A stretch of DNA of 64,000 nt from Dendrocalamus latiflorus. Lineage: Eukaryota > Streptophyta > Magnoliopsida > Poales > Poaceae. The translations under genes were made by a program, and so were the position numbers. The notes beneath the pieces were generated by a model, which was given only the letters and a program-made list of their open reading frames with translations, was not told the DNA's origin and made no database searches. The DNA lies in NCBI GenBank assembly GCA_017311315.1, contig CM029666.1:40264225-40328224 (forward strand), written 5' to 3'. Numbering within the stretch: position 1 is the stretch's first letter; each line of letters opens with the position of its first letter. Of the stretch, positions 45,622 through 58,217 are shown piece by piece.

Positions 45622-48583
45622 TGTCGAGACCCGAATATACAAATCCGGACTCTCCTGTGTATTCTGCACTAGTCCAGGATCACGCTAGTGCACACAGTGT
45701 GAACAAAGATAAATATCATCCATATCACGATATTCTAAGGGAAAACCAAATTATATTGATAATCATCAGAGTACGACCTTATGGCCAAGCTTACAATAGA
45801 CTAGCCCGAAGGGCTTAACCAAAAACTAGCAGCGGAAATCCAAAAGAAAACGCAGTAGCCAATCGACACGCCCACAGGCTATCGAGTGGAGAACGAAGCC
45901 TAATCCGCGAAGACGTCGAAGTACTCTCCTTCTGGAACCTCCTGCTGATGATACTCCTCCTCCTCAACTGAGCAACAGGGGCATAAAGCCGTGAGTACAT
46001 TGGTACTCAGCAAGTCGTTTGTAACAAATGAATGCAATATAATATGCAAGGCTTAACAATGGATGGCTGAAAGGTTACTTTTGCATAAAGCAACAATTTA
46101 AAGAAAATACAATAAATAGATTGCAAAGCATCTTTAACAAAGGACGTTAAATAAATAAACAAAGGAATTGAATATAACCACAAGTGAACTGACCATTCAC
46201 TTCCCAGCTCAACCCAACCAGATTTCATAAAGACTCTACCCCTCGTGTGAAATCACCGAGCATTGTCCATGACCGAGGACACGGCTATTCGAATAGTTTT
46301 ACACTCTGCAGAGGTTGCACAATTGTACCCACACGATGTGATTAGCCTCGCGCTAAGGAAATCACAACAAGGCTTTTACAATGATCCATCTCCACCTGAT
46401 CCCACTCACTAAGGTTTCGCCGTCGAGTAGGGTAACCCCCTAGTCGATAATTGCCCCCTCTTGCGCCACAACAACATCGGTAGTAAAACCAAAGTGGAGA
46501 CTTCACAAATTATTATGCCAGGTCTATCCCATACTAGACATGTGGTTTGCACGATAAAGCTCAGATCAATGGCGCACAGAGTTAAGTCCTTAACAATTAC
46601 CCAGGCGAAGCATCCACATCCCAATGTGCAACCTGCACCCCCTTTACTGCACGATCATTCGCCCAAGTGAAAGCAAGTTTGTATAACCAATGCCCATGAC
46701 ACTACCCATGTCATGACATACAAATTTTATAACTGTGGTTAACCACCACGTTCAAGTTTACCATTAAGTCAAAATTAATTAACCACATGTGATGATAGAT
46801 CCCAGCGATCTAATAATAAGCATGGCTAAGCAAAATAAGCGTACCACCCATGTGACAACTAGTATTGCATCACTAAATAATTACCCATCCTATGGTGACA
46901 ATAGAATCATGGTATTCAAATTATCAAGGAGGAAATAATAAATTAGGTTATTAACTACCAATACAAGGGTTTTATAATAAAGTAGCGATGCATGATAATT
47001 TAAAACAAGATAATACATAATAGATTTGAAAACTGGGTTCAACATGATCAAAAAATACGACTTGCCTTGGCCTTGCTCAGATGAGGGCTCTTGGTCTTCA
47101 AATCCAACTTCCGCTCCCTCGAACACGCGATCTAACGAGAGAGAAAACGAGACGAAAAGAGAAAATAAATTCAAATAAAATTCAAATTAACTCCAAAAAC
47201 TTTCAAACCTGAACCAAAAGGTAGAGCTCAATTTTAGATGAATTTAGAAAAAAGAACGGGGTCAATCGGAGCTAGGACGAGGGAGAACGGGGCTCTGGAA
47301 AATTAAATCTACAGAAAATCGGGGAAATTGGAAAAGGGCACTGTGCTGTGGACCGGGTGCACGGGGAGCTGGGTCTACGGTGGACTCGGCTCACGGAACA
47401 GTGCGGGGGCGGTCGGCTGCTGACGCGGGCGGCGGTTGCTGACGTGGCGCTGACGGGGCTGACACGTGGGCGGTTTTGGCTGACGTGGCATGCTGACTGG
47501 GCAGGTTGACTCGGCTTGGTCCACGGGGATACGGCTGACATGCGGGGCCCACTTGGCAGCGACAGGGTGCCCGGTGGACGGCGTCCACGGAAAGGCGAAG
47601 GGACGCGGCTGCTGGCGTCAGCGCTGACGCGGCGGGCGCGGGGACCGAGGCGGCGCGGACGGAGCGGCCGAGGCGGCCGGGTGGGCACGGCGGCGCAGGG
47701 CGGCGGGTCTGCGGCGACGGCGGGGTAGCGGCGGCGGCTGGCCGGCGGGGATCCGGAACGGCGGCGGGGTTTACCGGCGGCGAGGTTCGGCGGTGGGGAC
47801 GGCTCACCGGCGGCGGCAGAGACGGCGGCGAACGGCTGCAGCGGCGAGCTCCGGCGGAGAGAGACGACGAGAGCGGCGGCGGAGGCGGCGGCTCGGGATG
47901 CGGAAGCCGAGGGGTCGGCCCCCTTAAATACACGGACGCCGAGGCCGTCTTGGAGGCGGAGACGAAGTCCCGCTCGAGCACGGACTTCGAGTCCGGGGCG
48001 GAAACGTGCGGCGGCGGCGGAGTCGTGCCGGACACGGAGACGGGAGTCCCGGCCGGGGACGAGGACCCTGACAGGTGGGCCCCACCTGTCAGTGGCACGG
48101 GCGGGCGAGCGGCTGCGATGGCGCGCGGGCGAAGCGGCAGCGGGGATGGGCGACGCGTGGCGCGCATCGAGCGGAGGAAGGCGGGCGCGGGCGCGGCGCC
48201 GATGCGCGACGCGCGGCGAGGGGCGGGGCAGGCCGGCGGAGGCGGTTGGGCCGAGTGGGTTGGGCCGGCTGGTGGATTTCGGCCCACTGGCCGGTTTGGG
48301 GATTTTTGGTATTTTTCTTTTTCATAAATCCATTTAAATCCTTTTGAGCTCTAGAAAATAGCAAATAAATCCAGAAAAAATCCAGAAAAATTCCAATAAA
48401 TTCCTTGAGACACAAAGAACTCAAATAAAATAATTTTGGCAAATGTTCATGTTCAAATTATTCATATTAAATCCTTTTAACTCATAAAAAATTCATTTAA
48501 ACTTTTAATTAATTCCAGAAAAATTCAAATGGTGAATTTTATTTTAAAAGCTTCAAAAATACTCTGAAAATCAGGATGTTACA
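45622..48583 (-). repeat. 3' LTR of the young gypsy element
   Basis: 2962 bp, plus strand TGTCGAGACC ... GGATGTTACA. The middle (about 47260-48300) is very GC-rich. A TATA-like GTATTTAAGG on the minus strand at 47921-47932 is the likely promoter. The long frames in the GC-rich part are not genes. Confidence 0.92.
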
Positions 48584-48600
48584 AACCTCCCCCCCTTAAA
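48584..48600 (-). other. Polypurine tract
   Basis: Minus strand reads TTTAAGGGGGGGAGGTT directly before the 3' LTR, the plus-strand primer site of the element. Confidence 0.75.
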
Positions 48601-50545
48601 CGGAATCTCGACCCCGAGATTCTGGCTCTCTAAAGAATAGGTTTGGAAACTCCGCTTTGAGATCCTCCTCGCTTTCCCAGGTTGCTTCCTCCTCTGAATG
48701 ATTGCTCCACTGAACTTTGCAAAAACGAACGACCCTTCTTCTGGTAACACGCTCTGACACTTCCAAGATTTTGATGGGATGCTCTTTATAGGACAGATCC
48801 TCCTGGAGATCCACTGCCTCAATTGGCACTGCCTCCTCTGGCACTCGCAAGCACTTCTTTAATTGAGACACATGAAACACATCATGTATCCCGCTCAAGT
48901 TCTCAGGTAGCTCTAGCTGATAGGCAACTTCTCCCTTGCGCTTAAAAATCTTGAATGGCCCCACATATCTTGGTGCTAACTTTCCCTTCATTTGAAAACG
49001 CTTAACTCCTTTGAAAGGTGTGATCCTGAGATACACATAATCATTGGGCTCAAAGCTTAAATCTCTTCGGCGAGTATCAGCATAACTCTTTTGCCTGGCT
49101 TGAGCTGCTTTCAGCCTTTCTTGAATCAAGCGCACTTTTTCTTCGGCTTCTTGCAAATACTCTGGCCCAAATATCTGCCTTTCTCCTGTCTCCTTCCAAT
49201 TGAGAGGGGTCCTACACTTCCGACCATACAAAGCCTCAAATGGTGACATCTGCAAACTGGCTTGGTAACTGTTGTTATAGGAGAACTCTGCGAAAGGTAG
49301 GCAATTGTCCCACTTGGCTCCGTGATCCAAAACACATGCTCTCAGCATATCCTCTAGGATCTGATTTACACGCTCTGTCTGACCATCAGTCTGTGGGTGA
49401 TAGGCTGTGCTAAAATTCAGATGAGTACCCATTGCTTCATGGAAACTACTCCAAAATTGTGAAGTGAACTGCGATCCACGATCCGACACGATCCTCTTAG
49501 GAACTCCATGGAGACTCACAATTCTGGACATATACAATTCTGCCAACTTATCTCCAGAATATGTGGTTTTGACTGGAAGGAAATGGGCTACCTTTGTCAG
49601 TCGATCCACAATTACCCATATTGAGTCGTACCCTTCCTTGGTTCTGGGTAGACCTGTGATGAAGTCCATCCCCACATCTTCCCACTTCCACTCGGGAATT
49701 TTCAATGGTTGCAGCAAACCTGCGGGTCTTTGATGCTCTGCTTTCACTCGCTGGCAAACATCACAAAGTGCCACATACTCTGCTATTTCTCGCTTCATAC
49801 CTGGCCACCAATACTTATCCTTGATGTCATGATACATTTTGGTACTGCCTGGATGAATTGAATATAGTGACTCGTGTGCCTCCTTAAGCAACAATTGCTT
49901 CAACTCTTCCTTATTGGGTACGCACAATCGCTTCTTGTACCATATGATACCCTGATCATCCTCCACAAAACCTGTCGCTTTTCCTTCCTTCAATCCAACC
50001 TTAATCCGCTGGATATTTTCATCCTCTGGTTGTGCTTGACAAATCTGACTATCCAAAGTCGGCTGCAAGTCCAAGGTGGCTAACATCCCTTCTTCAACCA
50101 ACTCCAAGCTGAGCTTTTGAAATTCCTCGTGCAATGCTGGTTGACTCTCCTTGACCATAACCGTGTTGCAATACACCTTCCTGCTCAACGCATCTGCCAC
50201 TACGTTGGCTTTTCCTGGGTGATAGTGGATTCCGATGTCATAATCCTTTATCAACTCCAACCATCTTCTTTGTCTTAGGTTGAGGTCGGTTTGGGTGAAG
50301 ATATACTTCAGGCTCTTATGATCCGTGTAGATCTCACACCTGTTACCCATCAGGTAGTGTCGCCATATTTTCAGGGCATGCACAACTGCTGCTAACTCCA
50401 AATCATGCGTAGGGTAGTTCTCCTCATGTGGCCTTAGCTGGCGCGATGCGTAAGCTACCACTCTTTTGTCTTGCATCAATACGCACCCTAAACCCTTGCG
50501 AGATGCGTCACAATAAATCTCAAAGTCTTTCTTGATATCTGGCAA
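48596..50545 (-). pseudogene. Gypsy pol, second part: RNase H, integrase, chromodomain
   Basis: 649 codons without a stop. RNase H comes first (DFEIYCDASRKGLGCVLMQ, then DHKSLKYIF). The integrase zinc finger HHCC follows (HPGSTKMYHDIKDKYWWPGM ... CDVCQRVK), then the DDE core (VDRLTKVAHFLP, SDRGSQFTSQF, the final Glu in GQTERVNQ). The C-terminal part PIKILEVSERVTRRRVVRF and WSNHSEEEATWE is chromodomain-like. It is the downstream continuation of the frame at 50520-53126, shifted by one base at 50630-50637. Apart from that shift it looks intact. Confidence 0.88.
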
Positions 50546-53126
50546 AATTAGGACTGGCGCTGTTGTCAGACTTTCCTTTAGCTTCCGAAAGCTCTTCTCG
50601 CACTCTGGTGTCCATCCAAACTTCTTTTCTTTTTTTTAATAGCTGGGTAAGAGGTCGGGCTACACTGGAGAACCCTTCTATGAATCTTCGATAGTAACCT
50701 GCCATTCCTAGGAAGCTTCTGACCTGGGTCACTGACGTGGGTGCCTTCCAGGTGAGCACATCTTGTACTTTCCTTGAGTCAACGGACACTCCCTCTGCTG
50801 TCAACACATGACCCAAAAAGGCAACTTCCTTCATCCAAAATTCACACTTGCTGAACTTAGCATACAACTTGTGCTCCCGCAATCTTTGCAATACCAATCT
50901 CAAATGCTCCTCATGCTCCTCCTCATTCTTGGAGTAGATCAGAATGTCATCAATGAACACAACGACAAACTTGTCCAAGTAATCCATGAACACCTTGTTC
51001 ATCAGGTACATAAAGTAGGCTGGGGCATTGGTTAAGCCAAAGGACATCACGGTGAACTCGTATAATCCATAACGAGTTGAGAAGGCTGTCTTGGGTATGT
51101 CCTCCGGTCGAATCCTCATTTGGTGATACCCCGATCTCAAATCAATCTTGGAAAACACTCCAGCTCCTTTTAATTGATCGAACAGATCATCAATTCTGGG
51201 CAACGGGTACTTATTCTTGATAGTAACTTCATTGAGAGCTCGGTAATCCACGCACATACGCTGGCTACCATCCTTCTTCTTGACAAACAAAACTGGTGCT
51301 CCCCACGGAGAGGTACTGGGTCTGACATAGCCTTTATCCAATAACTCTTGTATCTGCTTCTTCAATTCTGCTAACTCATTGGCGGGCATCCGGTAAGGTC
51401 TCTTGGAAATTGGCGAAGTGCCTGGTGCTAACTCAATTGCGAACTCCACTTCTCTTTTTGGTGGCATCCCAGGGAGATCATCAGGAAAAACATCCGGATA
51501 CTCTCTGGCCACTGGCACTTCACTTAGGGCAATCCCTTTACTTTGGCACACCATCGCTTTTTCTGGCTGCTTCATGTCGGCTTCAAATCTAACCTTGCTT
51601 CCATCGGGACCGTCCAAGGTGACTGCTCGGCTTCCACATTCCAACACTGCTTGATGCTTCTTGAGCCAATCCATACCCAGAATTACGTCCAAAGACTGGA
51701 TATTCAGCACAACCAAATCTGCGGAGAACTCTACTCCTTGGATGACTATCCTAACTTTGGGGCATCCTAGGTTTGTACTCATCTCAGAGCCTGGGGATTG
51801 AACCAATAAAATGGAACCAAGTGCAACGACTTCCAACTTATGCTTTAGAGCAAAACTCCGAGAAACAAACGAATGTGAAGCTCCAGAATCAAACAAAACT
51901 GTGGCAGGTACTGAATTTACTGGGAACTTACCGATCACCACATCTGGCGCTGCTTGAGCTTCCTCCATGGTGACGTGGTTCACCTGGCCACGTATCACGG
52001 TCTGCGATCCTTTGTTGGGTTGATTTGATCCTTGAGGTGCTCCGCGTCCTGACCCTGCTGCGGGGGTACGATCTGGTGTGGCTCCCAAGTTGAAACGAAC
52101 TGGTGTCACAGCTGTATTCTGCGGGCATTTGTTGGCATAATGTCCCGTCTCATTGCATTTGAAACAAGTAATTGCTGACATGGGCTTGGTAATCCTCTGC
52201 TGCTGGCTTACCACTGGGTGCGGTTTTGGCGCTGAAGAAAACTGACGGGGAGCTGGTGCAGGAGTTTTGAATCCCGACTGCTGAGGAACTCGAGCTGGCT
52301 GAAAATTACTGAAGCGGGCTCTCTGAGCTTGGTGCATCTGTGATCCTTGCTGCATCATTCTCCTCTTGCGAGATTCTTCCAACTCGCGACGACTTTCCTC
52401 AATGAGCATTGCTTTGTCCACCATGTTTTGGAAACTGGCATAATCATGTCCCACTACCTGAACTTTCAATCCTGGGTTCAATCCTTTCTTGAACCTCTTC
52501 TGGCGAGCATCATCTGTGGCAACATCTTCTGGAGCATAACGGGCCAACTGAGTGAACTTGTTGAGATATTCACTCACGGACATGTTCTTCTGCTGCAACT
52601 CCCGAAATTCTTCCTTCTTCATTTCGATCACCCCATCCAGGATATGGGCATGACGAAAAGCTTCTGCGAACTCAGCCCAAGTGATGCTCTCTGGATCCTC
52701 ATGAGCGGCACAATAATTTTCCCACCACTCGGCTGCAGCACCCTCAAGCTGATGGGCTGCATACAACACCTTCTCGCGATCCGTACACTGGGCAAGGTTA
52801 AGCTTCTTTTCCACTGAGCGCAGCCAGTCATCGGCTTCTAATGGCTCAGAAGACCGTGAATAGGTAGGAGGCCTTGTTCTCATAAATTCTGCAAACTTGG
52901 ACTGCTGGCGAACTGGTGGAGGCATGGCCATGTCTTGATTCTGTCGATTCATCATGGCGTTCATGTTCTGCATCATGGTGTTCAACAACTGAGTCTGGGC
53001 TGCCATGAACTGACTCAAGGTCGGATCTAGTCCAGCTGGGTTTGCATGCTGCTCCGGAGTTGCCTGACTGCCCTCAGGATCCTGACTCATCTGACCACGT
53101 CCTGCGGAGCTCCGGGTATCAACCAT
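50520..53126 (-). pseudogene. Gypsy gag, protease and reverse transcriptase
   Basis: 868 codons from ATG 53126. Gag (about 80-270, EADDWLRSVEKKLNLAQC) is followed by the CCHC knuckle CFKCNETGHYANKC (321-334). The protease active site is LFDSGASHSF (413-416 DSGA). The reverse transcriptase has YPLPRIDDLFDQL, FSKIDLRSGYHQMRI and the catalytic FVVVFIDDILIY. The reading frame is lost after the RT thumb at the A run 50630-50637 (plus-strand T run) and ends in unrelated residues. A single one-base difference separates it from the pol frame, so it is a near-intact but, as written, broken polyprotein. Confidence 0.88.
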
Positions 53127-53750
53127 CTGAAAAGAACAATCACTTGCTTGAGAACTGGCTTCACAGGGCTTACCAGGTAAGAGGGAAAAGCAAAGATAAG
53201 TGGTAAGTTCGTCTAAGGGGGATATCTAATGGCAACCCTAAACTAAGAAACACTTAGCCGAAAAGGCTAACAAAAGAAGCAATAAACTCCACAAAAAGAT
53301 TTTTGACATGACTGCATCATAATGCTAAAAGCAAAACTGCAGCTCACATCACAAACAACGGCAAATAAGAAGCAAAACGTTCTACACGATGCTAAAACTA
53401 TAACAGGGTTCAAATCTAGCGGCTCCTAATCTTCTCGAAAATCTCCAATCTTGTCTTAAAGCATTGGGTGCTTCCTTGATCCAAACTTCACAGCACACCT
53501 TGAAGAATTCCTTGCCAACTTTTACTTTGATCGAGGGACACTCGAGACATCTATAGACATTATAGGATAAGAAGTCAAATTAAGTTTCGAAAATAAATTC
53601 TCAGAGGAGGCAAGGAGTAAGAATCCTAAGAATGAGGTAAGAATAAAGAATTACTAGAGAATCATTTGATTGATTTGATTTAGAAAATAAAATTTGAAAA
53701 CTTGACTATTTCGACCATTCTAATTAGGGCTTCGTCCTACAGTCAATATA
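53127..53750 (-). other. Leader of the young gypsy element
   Basis: About 620 bp between the primer site and the gag start, with no open frame of note; expected to hold packaging signals. Confidence 0.6.
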
Positions 53751-53762
53751 GCTCTGATACCA
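53751..53762 (-). other. Primer binding site of the young gypsy element
   Basis: Minus strand reads TGGTATCAGAGC (initiator methionine tRNA), 4 bases inside the 5' LTR. Confidence 0.85.
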
Positions 53763-53766
53763 TCTC

Positions 53767-56711
53767 TGTCGAGACCCGAATATACAAATCCGGACTCTCC
53801 TGTGTATTCTGCACTAGTCCAGGATCACGCTAGTGCACACAGTGTGAACAAAGATAAATATCATCCATATCACGATATTCTAAGGGAAAACCAAATTATA
53901 TTGATAATCATCAGAGTACGACCTTATGGCCAAGCTTACAATAGACTAGCCCGAAGGGCTTAACCAAAAACTAGCAGCGGAAATCCAAAAGAAAACGCAG
54001 TAGCCAATCGACACGCCCACAGGCTATCGAGTGGAGAACGAAGCCTAATCCGCGAAGACGTCGAAGTACTCTCCTTCTGGAACCTCCTGCTGATGATACT
54101 CCTCCTCCTCAACTGAGCAACAGGGGCATAAAGCCGTGAGTACATTGGTACTCAGCAAGTCGTTTGTAACAAATGAATGCAATATAATATGCAAGGCTTA
54201 ACAATGGATGGCTGAAAGGTTACTTTTGCATAAAGCAACAATTTAAAGAAAATACAATAAATAGATTGCAAAGCATCTTTAACAAAGGACGTTAAATAAA
54301 TAAACAAAGGAATTGAATATAACCACAAGTGAACTGACCATTCACTTCCCAGCTCAACCCAACCAGATTTCATAAAGACTCTACCCCTCGTGTGAAATCA
54401 CCGAGCATTGTCCATGACCGAGGACACGGCTATTCGAATAGTTTTACACTCTGCAGAGGTTGCACAATTGTACCCACACGATGTGATTAGCCTCGCGCTA
54501 AGGAAATCACAACAAGGCTTTTACAATGATCCATCTCCACCTGATCCCACTCACTAAGGTTTCGCCGTCGAGTAGGGTAACCCCCTAGTCGATAATTGCC
54601 CCCTCTTGCGCCACAACAACATCGGTAGTAAAACCAAAGTGGAGACTTCACAAATTATTATGCCAGGTCTATCCCATACTAGACATGTGGTTTGCACGAT
54701 AAAGCTCAGATCAATGGCGCACAGAGTTAAGTCCTTAACAATTACCCAGGCGAAGCATCCACATCCCAATGTGCAACCTGCACCCCCTTTACTGCACGAT
54801 CATTCGCCCAAGTGAAAGCAAGTTTGTATAACCAATGCCCATGACACTACCCATGTCATGACATACAAATTTTATAACTGTGGTTAACCACCACGTTCAA
54901 GTTTACCATTAAGTCAAAATTAATTAACCACATGTGATGATAGATCCCAGCGATCTAATAATAAGCATGGCTAAGCAAAATAAGCGTACCACCCATGTGA
55001 CAACTAGTATTGCATCACTAAATAATTACCCATCCTATGGTGACAATAGAATCATGGTATTCAAATTATCAAGGAGGAAATAATAAATTAGGTTATTAAC
55101 TACCAATACAAGGGTTTTATAATAAAGTAGCGATGCATGATAATTTAAAACAAGATAATACATAATAGATTTGAAAACTGGGTTCAACATGATCAAAAAA
55201 TACGACTTGCCTTGGCCTTGCTCAGATGAGGGCTCTTGGTCTTCAAATCCAACTTCCGCTCCCTCGAACACGCGATCTAACGAGAGAGAAAACGAGACGA
55301 AAAGAGAAAATAAATTCAAATAAAATTCAAATTAACTCCAAAAACTTTCAAACCTGAACCAAAAGGTAGAGCTCAATTTTAGATGAATTTAGAAAAAAGA
55401 ACGGGGTCAATCGGAGCTAGGACGAGGGAGAACGGGGCTCTGGAAAATTAAATCTACAGAAAATCGGGGAAATTGGAAAAGGGCACTGTGCTGTGGACCG
55501 GGTGCACGGGGAGCTGGGTCTACGGTGGACTCGGCTCACGGAACAGTGCGGGGGCGGTCGGCTGCTGACGCGGGCGGCGGTTGCTGACGTGGCACTGACG
55601 GGGCTGACACGTGGGCGGTTTTGGCTGACGTGGCATGCTGACTGGGCAGGTTGACTCGGCTTGGTCCACGGGGATACGGCTGACATGCGGGGCCCACTTG
55701 GCAGCGACAGGGTGCCCGGTGGACGGCGTCCACGGAAAGGCGAAGGGACGCGGCTGCTGGCGTCAGCGCTGACGCGGCGGGCGCGGGGACCGAGGCGGCG
55801 CGGACGGAGCGGCCGAGGCGGTCGGGTGGGCACGGCGGCGCAGGGCGGCGGGGTAGCGGCGGCGGCTGGCCGGCGGGGATCCGGAACGGCGGCGGGGTTT
55901 ACCGGCGGCGAGGTTCGGCGGTGGGGACGGCTCACCGGCGGCGGCAGAGACGGCGGCGAACGGCTGCAGCGGCGAGCTCCGGCGGAGAGAGACGACGAGA
56001 GCGGCGGCGGAGGCGGCGGCTCGGGATGCGGAAGCCGAGGGGTCGGCCCCCTTAAATACACGGACGCCGAGGCCGTCTTGGAGGCGGAGACGAAGTCCCG
56101 CTCGAGCACGGACTTCGAGTCCGGGGCGGAAACGTGCGGCGGCGGCGGAGTCGTGCCGGACACGGAGACGGGAGTCCCGGCCGGGGACGAGGACCCTGAC
56201 AGGTGGGCCCCACCTGTCAGTGGCACGGGCGGGCGAGCGGCTGCGATGGCGCGCGGGCGAAGCGGCAGCGGGGATGGGCGACGCGTGGCGCGCATCGAGC
56301 GGAGGAAGGCGGGCGCGGGCGCGGCGCCGATGCGCGACGCGCGGCGAGGGGCGGGGCAGGCCGGCGGAGGCGGTTGGGCCGAGTGGGTTGGGCCGGCTGG
56401 TGGATTTCGGCCCACTGGCCGGTTTGGGGATTTTTGGTATTTTTCTTTTTCATAAATCCATTTAAATCCTTTTGAGCTCTAGAAAATAGCAAATAAATCC
56501 AGAAAAAATCCAGAAAAATTCCAATAAATTCCTTGAGACACAAAGAACTCAAATAAAATAATTTTGGCAAATGTTCATGTTCAAATTATTCATATTAAAT
56601 CCTTTTAACTCATAAAAAATTCATTTAAGCTTTTAATTAATTCCAGAAAAATTCAAATGGTGAATTTTATTTTAAAAGCTTCAAAAATACTCTGAAAATC
56701 AGGATGTTACA
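53767..56711 (-). repeat. 5' LTR of the young gypsy element
   Basis: 2945 bp, partner of 45622-48583. It lacks 17 bp (GTCTGCGGCGACGGCGG-like) within a GGCGGCG-rich stretch near 55850. I saw only three other differences. Confidence 0.92.
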
Positions 56712-57579
56712 GCAGTCTCCTTGCCGTCGCAGTCCTTTTGGAACCCTGCTTTCTTCGGGCTCCATTGCTTGTATTTGCCATTGAAGCCACTGCCTGTCTT
56801 CTTGACACCGGTTGAGGAGCCCTCCCGATCCTTCTGCTTCATGCGAGCCAGCCATTCCTCCTCAGTGAGGAGAAGTTTTTCACCTTGGTGCGCACCGCCG
56901 GACTCGTCATCGTCGCCATACCGATCATCTACTGATGATAGGCATCCGACAAGTTCTTCCATCGGCATCATCTTCAGGTCAAACAATTGCTCGATTGCAA
57001 TTGCCACTTGCCGATACTTGGGAGGTACAACCCGTAGTAGTTTCTTGATCGCTTGCTCATATTCTAATACACCCCCATCTCATGGATGTCGTTGACAAGG
57101 CCGGTGATGCGCATCCCGAAATCTTCTACTGATTCACCATCCTTGAACCGGATGGAATCAAACTCATGACGCAAAGCTTGCTGCCTTGCCTCACGTACGC
57201 GAGTGACGCCAACTCGCATCGTCTTGACAGCATCCCAGGCAGCCTTTGCGGAGTCCTTTGTCGCCAGGGACCTCAGCATCTCCCGTGGCACAGCCTGGAG
57301 AATCACCGCGAGTGCCATGCGATCTTCCCTGAAGTCGCCGTTTCCGGGCTCAATTGCACCCCATACTCCTTGGGCTTGAAAATTCACCCGCATCAACAAC
57401 GCCCAATCTGCGTAGTTAGTTCGCGTCAGCATCGGGTACCTGAGCGCCACCCCCGTCTCCCTTGATGCCTGCTGGGAAGCCGCCGGGATCAGCACTCCAG
57501 CCGATCCTGAGTTATCGCCGTTGCCTCCCATGCTATCCCGCCTTCCAGGTGGTGTGTATCTGCTCGGCGTATTCGACAT
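56712..57579 (-). pseudogene. Copia gag, truncated
   Basis: Start ATG at 57579. It encodes a copia gag: NYADWALLMRVNFQAQGVWG, then REARQQALRHEFDSIRFKDG, ending EMGVY at a stop near 57064. One base of slippage in a G run at about 57073-57077 opens the continuing frame (AIAIEQLFDLKMMPMEELVG ... FNGKYKQWSPKK). That frame is cut off at 56711 by the gypsy LTR before any zinc knuckle. One frameshift plus truncation make it non-functional. Confidence 0.85.
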
Positions 57580-57613
57580 GATGGCAGGATCAAAGGCACG
57601 CTCTGATACCAAA

Positions 57614-58046
57614 TGTCAGAATTCAACACCACCAGCTGATACTCCAAATCGCTCCACTGGTCTCTGAACTCACGCACACAACAACCTGATTTGTGGTTGT
57701 GAACAGTATCTGAATAAAGAACCGACAATAGAGTGAAACGAGTGAAGGCAGGGTATTGCGGTGCCAGAACTCGCACCTTTTCTCAGTCTCTCTATTTCCT
57801 TTATTGACTCCACGATAGGAGTTAGTTACATGCAGGAAATGGCCAACGAGTATACCGGATCTCTGATCTATCACCCGAGTATCAAGTTCGGCCACAAGAA
57901 ATGCAAAACTGACTGAAGACACTGTCCAACTGAATTCCGGTCACTCCGGACTATTTTCAGCAGACTCTAACTAACATGTATGCAACTTGGAAATAGCTAG
58001 AACTATAAACATGAAAATGTGCTCAAGATTACATTTATTTCCAACA
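57614..58046 (-). repeat. 5' LTR of the truncated copia element
   Basis: 433 bp, plus strand TGTCAGAATTC ... ATTTCCAACA; TG...CA ends and adjacent primer site. The second LTR is not in the window. Confidence 0.75.
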
Positions 58047-58217
58047 GTACTTGCCTAGCCAAGTTCATCATCAACGGGCCGCGGCGAGGGAGGCCAGAGG
58101 CAGGGCGTCGAGCTTCCGCTTGGCGAGATCTACTCCGAATGCTTGCATGCATGGGTGTCCGGAGCTCACGTCACATGCATGGATGGAAGGAGCTCACGTT
58201 CGCTTGGCGAGGTCTAC
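58047..58217. other. Short spacer
   Basis: Contains two GCTTGGCGAG(A/G)TCTAC copies and two GGAGCTCACGT copies, a small local duplication. No gene. Confidence 0.4.

Larger units (their letters stand above)
45622..56711 (-). mobile_element. Young, nearly complete Ty3/gypsy (chromovirus-like) element
   Basis: 11,090 bp: LTR 45622-48583, interior 48584-53766, LTR 53767-56711. The primer site and purine-rich tract show that it reads right to left. The interior encodes gag, protease, reverse transcriptase, RNase H, integrase and a C-terminal chromodomain-like segment in order, broken only by one frameshift in an A run. The size, the about 3-kb LTRs and the chromodomain fit the Tekay/Del lineage. 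The LTRs differ by a 17-bp indel and three substitutions that I noticed, so insertion is recent. The outer 5-bp flanks (GTCGA and GCAGT) are not duplicates. Confidence 0.9.
56712..58046 (-). mobile_element. 5' part of a Ty1/copia element
   Basis: LTR 57614-58046, primer site at 57600-57611 (TGGTATCAGAGC on the minus strand) and gag reading leftwards to 56712. There the element stops at the gypsy LTR. The remainder of the copia element is not seen on the other side of the gypsy element, at 45621. Confidence 0.85.

Noticed and set aside
47391..48327. Long frames on both strands in the GC-rich part of the LTR (repeated at 55417-56455)
   Set aside because: They lie in LTR DNA, overlap each other on opposite strands, have Pro/Ser/Arg or Gly/Arg composition and no domain. 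GC-rich DNA lacks stops by chance.
53751..53762. tRNA-like motif TGGTATCAGAGC
   Set aside because: It is the retrotransposon primer binding site, not a tRNA gene; no cloverleaf around it.
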